This document shows positions 42,203 through 50,423 of a stretch of 54,427 nt of DNA, piece by piece. Position numbers and translations under genes: made by a program. The notes under the pieces were generated by a model, which saw only the letters and a program-made list of their open reading frames with translations, did not search any database and was not told the DNA's origin. The first letter of the stretch is position 1; each line of letters begins with the position of its first letter. Source of the DNA: an uncultured Duganella sp. (GTDB lineage: Bacteria > Pseudomonadota > Gammaproteobacteria > Burkholderiales > Burkholderiaceae); assembly GCA_946482335.1 (NCBI GenBank), contig CAMLRG010000007.1:1-54427 (forward strand). The letters are read 5' to 3'.

Positions 42203-43387
42203 ATGCAGTTCGACGTCCGCACCCTGTCGCCGGAAATGGTGATCGGCCAGATGGTGGTCGATGGCCGCGACGAGGCCGATGCGCGCCGCCAGGTGGAGGC
42301 GCGCGGGCTGTTCGTCAGCGCCATCGCGCCGCGCCGCGCCGGCCTGCGTACGGGCAAGGCCAAGGCGCTTTCGCTGGTGCTGTTCAGCCAGGAGTTGCTG
42401 GCGTTGCTGAATGCCGGCCTGGGCGTGGTCGAAGCGCTGGAAGCGTTGCTGGAAAAGGAGTCGGCGCCCGCCACCCGCGGCGTGCTGGAACGCTTGCTGG
42501 CCGGCTTGCGCGAGGGCCAGCGCTTTTCCACGGTGCTGGCCGAGCAGCCGCAATTGTTCCCGCCGCTGTACGTCGGCATCGTCAAGGCGGCCGAAGGCAC
42601 CAGCGACTTGCCGCGCTCCCTGGAACGTTTCATCGATTACCAGCAGCGCGTCGACCTGGTGCGGGCCAAGCTGGTGAGCGCCGCCATTTATCCCTGCATC
42701 CTGCTGCTGGTGGGCGGCGGGGTCTCGCTGTTCCTGATCGGCTATGTGGTGCCGCGCTTTGCGGAGGTATACCAGGGCGCCGGGCGCAACCTGCCATGGA
42801 TGTCGCAAGCGATGCTCACCTGGGGCCAGTTCGCGGCAGCCCATACCGCGCCGCTGCTGGCCGGCATCGCGGCCGCGCTGGGCGGCGCGGTGCTGGGCGT
42901 GCGCCGCTTGCTGCGCAGCGGCGGCATGGCGCGCCTGCTGGCGCGCCTGCCGGGCGTGGGCGAACGCGTGCGCATTTATGAGCTGTCGCGCCTGTACCTG
43001 ACCCTGGGCATGCTGAGCGAAGGCGGCATCACCATCCTGAACGCGGTCGATACGGTGCAAGCCATGGTGTCGGCCAATGTGCGCCAGGGCTTGCAGGGCG
43101 CGCGCGCCATGATCGAGGCCGGCTTGCCCTTGTCGTCGGCCTTTGAAGCCAATGGACTGACCACGCCGATTTCCCTGCGCATGCTGCGCGTGGGCGAGCG
43201 CACCGGCGAAATGGGGGCGATGCTGACGCAGTCGGCGGCCTTCTACGACGGTGAAATCGGGCGCTGGATCGACCGTTTTACCCGTACCTTTGAACCGCTG
43301 CTGATGGCCGCCATCGGCCTGGTGGTGGGGGCCATCGTGGTGTTACTGTATATGCCGATATTTGACCTGGCCGGAGAGATGGCATGA
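42203..43387 (+). CDS. gspF: Type II secretion/type IV pilus inner-membrane platform protein GspF
   Basis: A 394-aa GspF/PilC-family protein with two T2SSF domains (about 60-185 and 265-390) and three transmembrane segments (near 165-190, 215-240 and 365-385). Visible motifs include LFSQELLALLNAGLGVVEAL, VGIVKAAEGTSDLPRSLERF, LYLTLGMLSEGGITILNAV and LRVGERTGEMGAM. It would couple the ATPase to pseudopilus assembly. It is followed by gspE through an ATGA overlap. Confidence 0.92.
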   Translation: MQFDVRTLSPEMVIGQMVVDGRDEADARRQVEARGLFVSAIAPRRAGLRTGKAKALSLVLFSQELLALLNAGLGVVEALEALLEKESAPATRGVLERLLAGLREGQRFSTVLAEQPQLFPPLYVGIVKAAEGTSDLPRSLERFIDYQQRVDLVRAKLVSAAIYPCILLLVGGGVSLFLIGYVVPRFAEVYQGAGRNLPWMSQAMLTWGQFAAAHTAPLLAGIAAALGGAVLGVRRLLRSGGMARLLARLPGVGERVRIYELSRLYLTLGMLSEGGITILNAVDTVQAMVSANVRQGLQGARAMIEAGLPLSSAFEANGLTTPISLRMLRVGERTGEMGAMLTQSAAFYDGEIGRWIDRFTRTFEPLLMAAIGLVVGAIVVLLYMPIFDLAGEMA

Positions 43388-45069
43388 GCCTCCCGGCGCT
43401 TGATGCGGCCGTGCTGGCCAAGGCGCGCGCCCAGTGCGTGCTGTCCAAACGCAGCCTGGTGGAGGAACTGGAAGCCCTGTCCGGCATCGAGCCGCGCCTG
43501 GCGGTGCGTGCACTGGCCCAGCCTTTCGGCCTGGCGGTGCTGGAGACGGCCGACATGCTGGCCTTCGAGCCGGCCTTCGACCTGATGCCGCTGTCGCAAG
43601 CCATGGCGCGCCATTGCGTCCTGCTGCGCGCCCATGACGGGGCGGCGGTGGGGGTGATCGCCGATCCCTTCGACCTCGACCTGCAAACCTGGCTGGCGAC
43701 GCAGGCGCGCTGTTCGGCGTCGGCGCCGCTGCAATTGCGCCTGGCGCTGCAGGCCGATATCCAGGCCTACCTGTCGAAGCAGGAAGAATCGGCGCGCGCC
43801 GTCGACACCCTGGTGGCGGGCGGCGAGGGCGCGCGGCGCGACGGCAAGACGGCGGCCGTGCTGTCCTTTGCCTCGGTGTCGGAGGGCGCCAGCCCGGCGG
43901 TGCGCCTGGTTAATTCCACCCTGTACGATGCCTTGAAGGCCGGTGCGTCCGACATCCACCTCGAATCGACCGCCGGCGGCCTGGCCGTCAAATACCGGGT
44001 GGACGGGGTGCTGGACCATGCCACGGCCGTCAACGGCGTCGACGTGGCCGAGCAGATCATCTCGCGCCTGAAAGTGCTGGCCGAACTGGACATCGCCGAG
44101 CGCCGCGTGCCGCAGGACGGCAGCTTCCGCGTCGAGTCGATGGGGCGCGAGATCGACTTGCGGGTGTCGATCATGCCTTCGATCCACGGCGAGGATGCGG
44201 TGATCCGTATCCTGGACAAGCGCGCCATGATCGAATCGTACGGCGCGTTGACGCTGGAGGCGCTCGGTTTCGATGCGCCATCGCTGGCCACCTTGCGCTC
44301 GCTGGCGCAGGAGGCGTACGGCATGCTGCTGGTGACGGGGCCGACCGGTTCGGGCAAGACCACCACGCTGTACGCGGCGCTGACCGAAATCCACAATGGC
44401 CGCGAGAAGATCATCACCATCGAAGACCCGGTCGAATACCAGTTGCCGGGCATCCTGCAAATCCCCGTCAACGAGAAGAAGGGGCTGACTTTCGCCAAGG
44501 GCTTGCGCTCGATCCTGCGCCACGACCCGGACAAGATCATGGTGGGCGAGATCCGCGACCGCGAAACGGCGGAAATCGCCGTGCAGTCGGCGCTGACCGG
44601 CCACCTGGTGCTGACCACGGTGCACGCCAACAATGTGTTCGACGTATTCGGCCGCTTCACCCATATGGGCATCGACCCCTATGCCTTCGTGTCGGCGCTG
44701 AACGGCATCTGGGCGCAGCGCCTGGTGCGCATCAATTGCCCGCACTGCGCGGTGGAGGTGACGCCGCCGGACGAGGAACTGGCCAGCGTCGGCCTGGCGC
44801 GGGCCGATGTCTACGAATACAACTTCAAGGAAGGCAAGGGCTGCGGCGATTGCCGGGGCACCGGCTTCAAGGGACGCCGTTCGATCGCGGAAATCCTGAC
44901 CTTGAACGATGAAATCCGCGAACTGATCGTGGAAAAGCGTCCCATCCGCCAGATCAAGGCGGCCGCCTATGCCAACGGCACGCGCAGCCTGCGCCACGCG
45001 GCCCTGGAACTGGTGCGGCGCGGCGATACCACGCTGGCGGAAATCAAGCGGGTGACCTTGCATGCTTAA
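43384..45069 (+). CDS. gspE: Type II secretion ATPase GspE
   Basis: A 561-aa hexameric ATPase of the GspE/PilB group. The N-terminal domain is short and degenerate and does not show the c-di-GMP-type double motif. The catalytic part has Walker A GPTGSGKTTT (Lys325), the Asp box TIEDPVEYQLPGI, Walker B LRHDPDKIMVGEIRDRETAE, and the His box ALTGHLVLTTVHANN. The zinc-binding tetracysteine follows: CPHC then CGDCRGTGFKGR near residues 455-500. It powers pseudopilus extension at the inner membrane. It overlaps the next gene by 8 nt. Confidence 0.94.
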   Translation: MSLPALDAAVLAKARAQCVLSKRSLVEELEALSGIEPRLAVRALAQPFGLAVLETADMLAFEPAFDLMPLSQAMARHCVLLRAHDGAAVGVIADPFDLDLQTWLATQARCSASAPLQLRLALQADIQAYLSKQEESARAVDTLVAGGEGARRDGKTAAVLSFASVSEGASPAVRLVNSTLYDALKAGASDIHLESTAGGLAVKYRVDGVLDHATAVNGVDVAEQIISRLKVLAELDIAERRVPQDGSFRVESMGREIDLRVSIMPSIHGEDAVIRILDKRAMIESYGALTLEALGFDAPSLATLRSLAQEAYGMLLVTGPTGSGKTTTLYAALTEIHNGREKIITIEDPVEYQLPGILQIPVNEKKGLTFAKGLRSILRHDPDKIMVGEIRDRETAEIAVQSALTGHLVLTTVHANNVFDVFGRFTHMGIDPYAFVSALNGIWAQRLVRINCPHCAVEVTPPDEELASVGLARADVYEYNFKEGKGCGDCRGTGFKGRRSIAEILTLNDEIRELIVEKRPIRQIKAAAYANGTRSLRHAALELVRRGDTTLAEIKRVTLHA

Positions 45070-45841
45070 GCATTTCACACAATCGTTGCGGATCGAGATC
45101 GCACCCCAGGGCTTGCGCCTGCTGCGCGTGCGGCGCTGGGGCGGCGCCGACGCACAGGTGCTTGCCGAGCAGGCTTTGCCCGGCGCGCCGCTGGCGGCCC
45201 AGGCGTTGGCCGATGTGCTGCCGGGCGCCTTGGCCGCGCTGCTGGAAGGGCAGGATTGCGCCCGGATGGCGGCCCGTTTCGTCCTGTCCGACGAACTGGT
45301 ACGCCTGTGGCAGGTGATGCCGCCGGCGCAGGCGGCGCGCCTGGCCGACCTGGAAGGCGCGGCCGCGCTGCGCTTCCATACGCTGTACGGCGAAACCCCG
45401 GCCGCCTGGCACGTCAGCGCCGACTGGAACACCTCGGCGCCGTTCATGGCCGCCGCCATCCCGCGCGCGCTGAAGGCTGCGATTGAAAGCGCCGCCGCCC
45501 GGCATGGATTGACGGTGGCCGCCATCGTGCCGCATTTCGTCGCCGCCTGGAACCGCCATGCACGGGCCCTGAAAGGCGGGGCCTGGTTTGGCGTGGCGCA
45601 CGGCGCCGTGCTGGCGCTGGCGGCCTGCGAGGAAGGACAGTTGCGCGCGGTGCGCCACTTGCCAGTCCCGCACGGCGCCGACCATTACTGGCTGACCCAG
45701 GTGGCGCAGCGCGAAGCGTTGCTGCTTGGCTTGCAGGCACCGGCCCTGATCCAGTTGAGCGGTGAGGTTCCGCCCGCCTTGGCCAAGCCGGCCGCCAGCG
45801 ACAAGCACATCGCCACCACCGCGCTGGGGGCCGCAGCATGA
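45062..45841 (+). CDS. PilM/GspL-cytoplasmic-domain-like protein
   Basis: A 259-aa soluble protein of the actin-like PilM/GspL type, judged by position and weak similarity. The first 20 residues (KHFTQSLRIEIAPQGLRLLR) look like the initial strand pair of such proteins, and FMAAAIPRALKAAIESAAAR with LTVAAIVPHFVAAW resembles the PilM subdomain. No transmembrane segment is present, so it differs from full-length GspL. It would bind GspE and the PilN-like protein that follows by an ATGA overlap. Low sequence conservation limits confidence. Confidence 0.6.
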   Translation: MLKHFTQSLRIEIAPQGLRLLRVRRWGGADAQVLAEQALPGAPLAAQALADVLPGALAALLEGQDCARMAARFVLSDELVRLWQVMPPAQAARLADLEGAAALRFHTLYGETPAAWHVSADWNTSAPFMAAAIPRALKAAIESAAARHGLTVAAIVPHFVAAWNRHARALKGGAWFGVAHGAVLALAACEEGQLRAVRHLPVPHGADHYWLTQVAQREALLLGLQAPALIQLSGEVPPALAKPAASDKHIATTALGAAA

Positions 45842-46383
45842 AACCGATGCAGATCGATTTTGCCGCACCGGGCTGGCGCCGCGCGCTGTACTGCGCCCAT
45901 CCCGCTGTGCTGGCCGCGGGGGCGGCGGGCGCCTTGATGCTGCTGGCCGCGGCGGTCCTGGGCACCCAGGCCGCGCAGCAGAACGCGGCGCGCGAACAGG
46001 CGCTGCACGCCCAGCAGCGCAAGCAGGCTGCCGCCGTGCGCGCCCCGCAACGCCAGCCGGAAACCGCCATCCCGGAAGCGCAGGCGGTGGCGGTCAACGC
46101 CGCGGTGTTGCAGCTGAACCTGCCGTGGCGCCAGTTGCAGGACGCGGTGGCGGCGGCCAATACGCCGGCCGTGGCCTTGCTGGCACTCGATCCCGATCCG
46201 CGCAAGCAGACCTTGAAAATCACCGCCGAGGCGAAGAACAGCGACGATATGGTGGGCTATGTCGAGCAGTTGAAACAGCAGGAATTCTTCGCCGGCGCGG
46301 CCTTGCTGCGCCACGAAACCAATGAGCAAGACCCGAACCGCCCATTGCGGTTCCAGGTGGAAGTGCAATGGAGGGCGCAATGA
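45838..46383 (+). CDS. PilN-like inner-membrane assembly protein
   Basis: A 181-aa bitopic protein. It has a short cytoplasmic N-terminus (KPMQIDFAAPGWRRAL), one transmembrane segment (about 22-45, AVLAAGAAGALMLLAAAVLG), and a periplasmic region with a coiled-coil start (about 50-85) and a ferredoxin-like fold (LKITAEAKNSDDMVGYVEQL). This is the PilN/GspL-periplasmic layout. The conserved N-terminal motif that binds PilM in true PilN proteins is not clearly visible. It overlaps the neighbours on both sides by ATGA. Confidence 0.68.
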   Translation: MKPMQIDFAAPGWRRALYCAHPAVLAAGAAGALMLLAAAVLGTQAAQQNAAREQALHAQQRKQAAAVRAPQRQPETAIPEAQAVAVNAAVLQLNLPWRQLQDAVAAANTPAVALLALDPDPRKQTLKITAEAKNSDDMVGYVEQLKQQEFFAGAALLRHETNEQDPNRPLRFQVEVQWRAQ

Positions 46384-46910
46384 CGGTCGCTTCCCTGATG
46401 TTGCGCCTGCGCCTGGGCGCCCTGCGGTTGGGAGCTGCCGGCTGTGCGGCGCTGGCGCTGCTGCTGGCCGGCGCGGCGGCACTGGCCTGGTCGCTCAAGG
46501 CGGGCCAGGCGGCGCGCGCGCCATTGCCGCCTGCGCCGCCGCAACTGGCGCAGGCCGCGCCACCGCCGACCGCCAACGAGAACCTGGCGCACTTTTATGC
46601 GACGCTGGGCGAAAAGCGCCACGCGGAGCAGCAGGTCAAGCAATTGTTCGACATCGCCGCCAAGACGGGGCTGACGCTGGCACAGGGCGATTACAAATTC
46701 AGCGTGGATAAGGCCAGCGGGGTGGCCGCCTACCAGGTCACGCTGCCGGTAAAGGGGCCTTACCAGAATATCTGGCAATTCAGCTTGCAGGCGCTGTCGG
46801 CGATCCCGTTCGCGGCGCTGGACGATATTGCTTTCCGCCGCGAGACGATCACCGAGCCGGTGGTGGAGGCGCGCATGCGCTTCACGCTGTACCTGAAGGA
46901 GCGCCCATGA
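46380..46910 (+). CDS. PilO/GspM-like inner-membrane assembly protein
   Basis: A 176-aa bitopic protein. A transmembrane segment (about 20-40, GCAALALLLAGAAALAWSL) is followed by a Pro/Ala-rich linker and a periplasmic ferredoxin-like domain (about 60-175: VKQLFDIAAKTGLTLAQGDY, YQVTLPVKGPYQNIWQF). This is the PilO/GspM arrangement, and its position after the PilN-like gene supports a PilO role. The start is ATG 46380 in the ATGA overlap, with GGAGG upstream; the frame to 46368 is less likely. Confidence 0.68.
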   Translation: MTVASLMLRLRLGALRLGAAGCAALALLLAGAAALAWSLKAGQAARAPLPPAPPQLAQAAPPPTANENLAHFYATLGEKRHAEQQVKQLFDIAAKTGLTLAQGDYKFSVDKASGVAAYQVTLPVKGPYQNIWQFSLQALSAIPFAALDDIAFRRETITEPVVEARMRFTLYLKERP

Positions 46911-47500
46911 GCCCGCGCCATATCGTGATGGCCGTGGCGCTGGCTGGCGCCGCCGCGCTGGTGCTGTTCGGCGACCGTACGCCGAGCGATACGGTGGCGG
47001 AAGCGGTGGAGCGCAAGGCGCCGGACGCTGCGCGCGCGGGGGCAACACAGGCGGCAGCGCAGGCCGTCGCAGCGCCGGCTGCGGCAACCGTCGCCGCGCC
47101 GGCAGCGCCGGGCCGTGCCGGCGAGGCCGCCATCCTGCGCCTGGTGCCGCGCGACGAGCTGATCGGCGACGCCGGCGAGGGATCGTTCAAGAGCAAGGAT
47201 GGCGTCTTCGGTGGCCAGAACTGGAACCCGCCCCCGCCGCCACCGCCGGCGGCGGAACTGAATCCGCCGCCGCCACCACCGCCGACCGCGCCGCCGCTGC
47301 CATTCCAGTTTCTCGGCAAGGCGGCCGCCGATGGCCAGTGGGAAGTCTACCTGGGCCGTGGCGAACAGACTTTTGTCGTGCGCAAGGGCACGCAGATCGA
47401 TGGCAGCTACCGCGTCGAGAACATTGCCCCGCCAACCCTGACGATTACCTACCTGCCCATGAACCAGGTGCAGCAGCTAAATATTGGAGTGATTGAGTGA
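46907..47500 (+). CDS. PilP/GspC-like linker protein with polyproline runs
   Basis: A 197-aa protein anchored by one N-terminal hydrophobic segment (about 6-22). An Ala-rich linker (about 40-75) and two runs of seven prolines (108-114 and 120-126) precede a C-terminal beta domain (PFQFLGKAAADGQWEVYLGR, TFVVRKGTQIDGSYRVENI, LTITYLPMNQVQQLNIG). The last part matches the homology-region/PilP fold that connects the inner-membrane platform to the secretin. Polyproline runs stall ribosomes without EF-P. It is linked to the secretin gene by GTGA. Confidence 0.72.
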   Translation: MSPRHIVMAVALAGAAALVLFGDRTPSDTVAEAVERKAPDAARAGATQAAAQAVAAPAAATVAAPAAPGRAGEAAILRLVPRDELIGDAGEGSFKSKDGVFGGQNWNPPPPPPPAAELNPPPPPPPTAPPLPFQFLGKAAADGQWEVYLGRGEQTFVVRKGTQIDGSYRVENIAPPTLTITYLPMNQVQQLNIGVIE

Positions 47501-49581
47501 AGCCTAGTCTGAGAACACTGACGCTGTCGGTGCTGGTGCTGGCGCTGTCCGGTTGCGCGGCCGAAATGGCCTACCGCGAAGGCCGCAACCTGATGGAAAA
47601 GGACCAGGTGGAAGCCGGCCTGCTGAAATTCCAGGAAGCGATCAACCGCGACCCGGGCAATGCCATTTACCGCTCCACCTACCTCGATGCGCGCGACCGC
47701 ACCAGTGTGCGCCTGCTGGAGCAGGCCGACCGGCTGGCCAACGAAGGAAAGTATGGGCCTGCGGCGCAGAACTTCCAGCGCGTGCTGGCGATGAACCCGC
47801 AGAACGAACGCGCGCGCGCCGGCCTGCGCAGCCTGGAAATGGCGGACCGCCACGAAAAGCTGCTGGCCCAGGCCAACGTCCACCTGGAGCAGAAGGAATA
47901 CGAGGCGGCCAAGAACCGCGTATCGACCGTGCTGGCCGAAAAGCCCGACCATGTGCGCGGCCGTGCCCTGATGCGGACGATCAACGAGCAGACGCCGCAG
48001 CCGCCGGCCGAATCGGGCCTGTCCAAGGCCTACAAGACGCCGATCACGATCGAATTCCGGGAAGCGCCGCTGAAGCAGGTGTTCGACATCATTTCGCGCC
48101 GCTCGGGCTTGAACTTCATCTTCGACAAGGACGTCAAGAGCGATACGCGTACCACCATCATGCTAAAGAACAGCACGGTGGAGTCGGCGATCTACTTCCT
48201 GCTGATGACCAACCAGCTGGAGCAGCAAGTCATGGATGGGAACACCATCCTGATCTACCCGAACACGGCGGCCAAGCTGAAGGAATACCAGGAGACCGTG
48301 GTGCGCACCTTCTACCTGTCCAATGCGGACGCCAAGGTGGTCGCCAACACGCTGAAGACCATCCTCAAGTCGCGCGACGTGGTGCCCGACGAAAAACTCA
48401 ACCTGGTGATCCTGCGCGATAGCGCCGACGCCGTAAAGCTGGCTGAAAAGATCGTCGCCATGCAGGACCAGCCGGAACCGGAAGTCATGCTGGACGTGGA
48501 AATCCTGGAAATCAAGCGCAGCCGCCTGATGGAGCTGGGCGTGGAATGGCCGACCACCGTTGGCTTGACGGTCTTGAACGGCAAGGGCTCGGCCACGCCG
48601 CTGACCCTGCGCGACCTGGACTTCATCAACCGCGATTTCATCGGGGTGTCGTCGCTGGGGGCGAACATCAACCTGAACAAGACCGATGGCGACACCAACC
48701 TGCTGGCCAGCCCGCGCATCCGGGTACGCAACAAGGAAAAGGCGAAAGTGGTGATCGGCGAGAAGGTGCCGGTGATCACCACCACGGTGTCGCCGGGCAC
48801 CGGCGGCTTTGCCTATGAATCGGTGAGCTACGTCGACGTCGGCCTGACGCTGAACGCCGAGCCGACCATCTACCTGAATAATGAAGTGGGCATCCGCGTC
48901 GCGCTGGAAGTGTCGAACCTGATCAACCAGATCCAGACCAAGTCGGGCACCACGGCGTACCAGATCGGCACGCGCCAGGCGTCGACCTTCCTGCAGCTGA
49001 AGGATGGCGAGAACCAGGTGCTGGCGGGCTTGATCAATAACGAGGAGCGCAGCACCGCCAACCGCGTGCCGGGGCTGGGCGACATCCCGATCCTGGGCCG
49101 CCTGTTCGGCTCGCAGCTCGACGACAAGCAAAAGACCGAGATCGTGCTGTCGATTACCCCGCACCTGGTGCGCAACCTGCAAAGGCCGGAAATGTCGGCG
49201 GCTGAATTCTCGGCCGGCACGGAAGCCAACTTCCGCCGCAAGCCCGACGTCACGCCGCGCCAGACGGTGCCGCTGCCGGGGGCGCGCCCGTCTGCGGGCG
49301 CGCCGGTGCCGCCAGGAGCCCCCGCGCAGCCGGCGCCGAATGCAGCCGCACCGGCCACGCCGGCCGCACCGGCGACGCCGGTTGCCGTCCCGCTGCATGT
49401 GCCCACGCCGGTCAGCGTGGTGCCGGCCGCGACCGACTTGTCCGCCCCGCAGAACGTGCCGCTGTCGGGCAGCCAGCCGGGCCCCGCGTCGAGCGTGACC
49501 ATGCCGGCTGCCGCGCCCGCGCCGGCACCGTCGCCAGCCAATACCGTGCAGCCGCCCGCCAGCACGCAGCGCAAAGAGTAA
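47497..49581 (+). CDS. gspD: Secretin GspD/PilQ-like outer-membrane lipoprotein
   Basis: A 694-aa secretin. The lipobox LSGC gives lipidated Cys20. TPR-like repeats (about 25-160: GLLKFQEAINRDPGNAIYR, KLLAQANVHLEQKEYEAA) come first, then an N0/STN domain (about 175-245: ITIEFREAPLKQVFDII), an N1 domain, and the secretin core (about 310-560). The core ends in VPGLGDIPILGRLFG, the family signature. A Pro/Ala-rich tail of about 120 residues follows. It would form the outer-membrane exit pore. N-terminal TPRs and lipidation without a separate pilotin are seen in MSHA-type and some delta-proteobacterial secretins. The start is GTG 47497. Confidence 0.92.
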   Translation: MKPSLRTLTLSVLVLALSGCAAEMAYREGRNLMEKDQVEAGLLKFQEAINRDPGNAIYRSTYLDARDRTSVRLLEQADRLANEGKYGPAAQNFQRVLAMNPQNERARAGLRSLEMADRHEKLLAQANVHLEQKEYEAAKNRVSTVLAEKPDHVRGRALMRTINEQTPQPPAESGLSKAYKTPITIEFREAPLKQVFDIISRRSGLNFIFDKDVKSDTRTTIMLKNSTVESAIYFLLMTNQLEQQVMDGNTILIYPNTAAKLKEYQETVVRTFYLSNADAKVVANTLKTILKSRDVVPDEKLNLVILRDSADAVKLAEKIVAMQDQPEPEVMLDVEILEIKRSRLMELGVEWPTTVGLTVLNGKGSATPLTLRDLDFINRDFIGVSSLGANINLNKTDGDTNLLASPRIRVRNKEKAKVVIGEKVPVITTTVSPGTGGFAYESVSYVDVGLTLNAEPTIYLNNEVGIRVALEVSNLINQIQTKSGTTAYQIGTRQASTFLQLKDGENQVLAGLINNEERSTANRVPGLGDIPILGRLFGSQLDDKQKTEIVLSITPHLVRNLQRPEMSAAEFSAGTEANFRRKPDVTPRQTVPLPGARPSAGAPVPPGAPAQPAPNAAAPATPAAPATPVAVPLHVPTPVSVVPAATDLSAPQNVPLSGSQPGPASSVTMPAAAPAPAPSPANTVQPPASTQRKE

Positions 49582-49584
49582 GGC

Positions 49585-50055
49585 ATGCGCGCGCGCGGGT
49601 TCACCCTGATCGAATTGCTGGTGACGCTGGCCATCCTTGGCCTGCTCGCCACGCTGGCGATCCCGGTCGGGCAGACCGTGGTCCAGCGCCGCAATGAACA
49701 GGAGTTACGCCGCTCGCTGCATGAAATCCGCAAGGCGCTGGATGATTACAAGGTGGCCTACGATGAAGGGCGCATCGCCAAGTCGATCACCGGCCACGGT
49801 TACCCGCGCACGCTGGACGTGCTGGTGGAGGGCGTGGTGGATTTGCGCAGCCCCAAACGCGCCAAGATCTTCTTCCTGCGCCGCATCCCGCGCGACCCCT
49901 TCAATGCCGACGCCAATGCAAGCAATGCGGAAAGCTGGGGCAAGCGCAGCTACGCCAGCGAAGCGGACGATCCGCGCGAAGGCGAGGATGTGTATGACGT
50001 ATATTCGACTTCGGAGCAGGTGGGCCTGAACGGCGTACCGTACAAAAAATGGTGA
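49585..50055 (+). CDS. Type II secretion pseudopilin-like protein A
   Basis: A 156-aa prepilin. The leader MRARG is followed by the cleavage site and [20 protein letters not shown], with Glu at +5. The periplasmic part has [39 protein letters not shown] and RRIPRDPF, a GspG-like pattern, but the C-terminal GspG calcium motif is absent. It is probably a minor pseudopilin. The next prepilin overlaps it by 7 nt. Confidence 0.88.
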   Translation: MRARGFTLIELLVTLAILGLLATLAIPVGQTVVQRRNEQELRRSLHEIRKALDDYKVAYDEGRIAKSITGHGYPRTLDVLVEGVVDLRSPKRAKIFFLRRIPRDPFNADANASNAESWGKRSYASEADDPREGEDVYDVYSTSEQVGLNGVPYKKW

Positions 50056-50423
50056 ACAGGAAGGGTTTCACGCTGATCGAGCTGCTGGTGGTGCTGGGCA
50101 TTATCGCCTTGCTGCTGACGCTTGCCGTGCCGCGCTACTTCCCCAGCGTGGACAAGACCAAGGAAACCATCCTGGCCGACAACCTGCGCAGCACACGCGC
50201 CATCATCGACCAGTTCTACGGCGATACCGGGCGCTTCCCGGACAGCCTGGAACAGCTGGTGGAAAAGAAGTACCTGCGCGCAGTGCCGATCGATCCCATC
50301 ACCGAACAGAATGACAGCTGGGTCATCGTCCCGCCGGAGGATCCGGGCAAGGGGGGGGTGGCAGACATCAAGAGCGGAGCGCCCGGCAATGACCGCAGCG
50401 GCAAGCCTTATTCGGAATGGTAG
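50049..50423 (+). CDS. Type II secretion pseudopilin-like protein B
   Basis: A 124-aa prepilin. Its short leader (MVNRKG) is followed by [20 protein letters not shown], with Glu at +5. The mature part reads [20 protein letters not shown], then [20 protein letters not shown], again GspG-like and short. The start is ATG 50049, inside the previous gene; GTG 50052 is also possible. It is probably a minor pseudopilin. The next gene begins within it at 50389. Confidence 0.85.
   Translation: MVNRKGFTLIELLVVLGIIALLLTLAVPRYFPSVDKTKETILADNLRSTRAIIDQFYGDTGRFPDSLEQLVEKKYLRAVPIDPITEQNDSWVIVPPEDPGKGGVADIKSGAPGNDRSGKPYSEW

Noticed and set aside
43384..43800. MshEN-type c-di-GMP motif in the GspE N-terminus
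   Set aside because: The region resembles a degenerate T2SSE N-domain, but the Arg-x-Gly and terminal Gln positions are missing and the two-motif spacing is not present.
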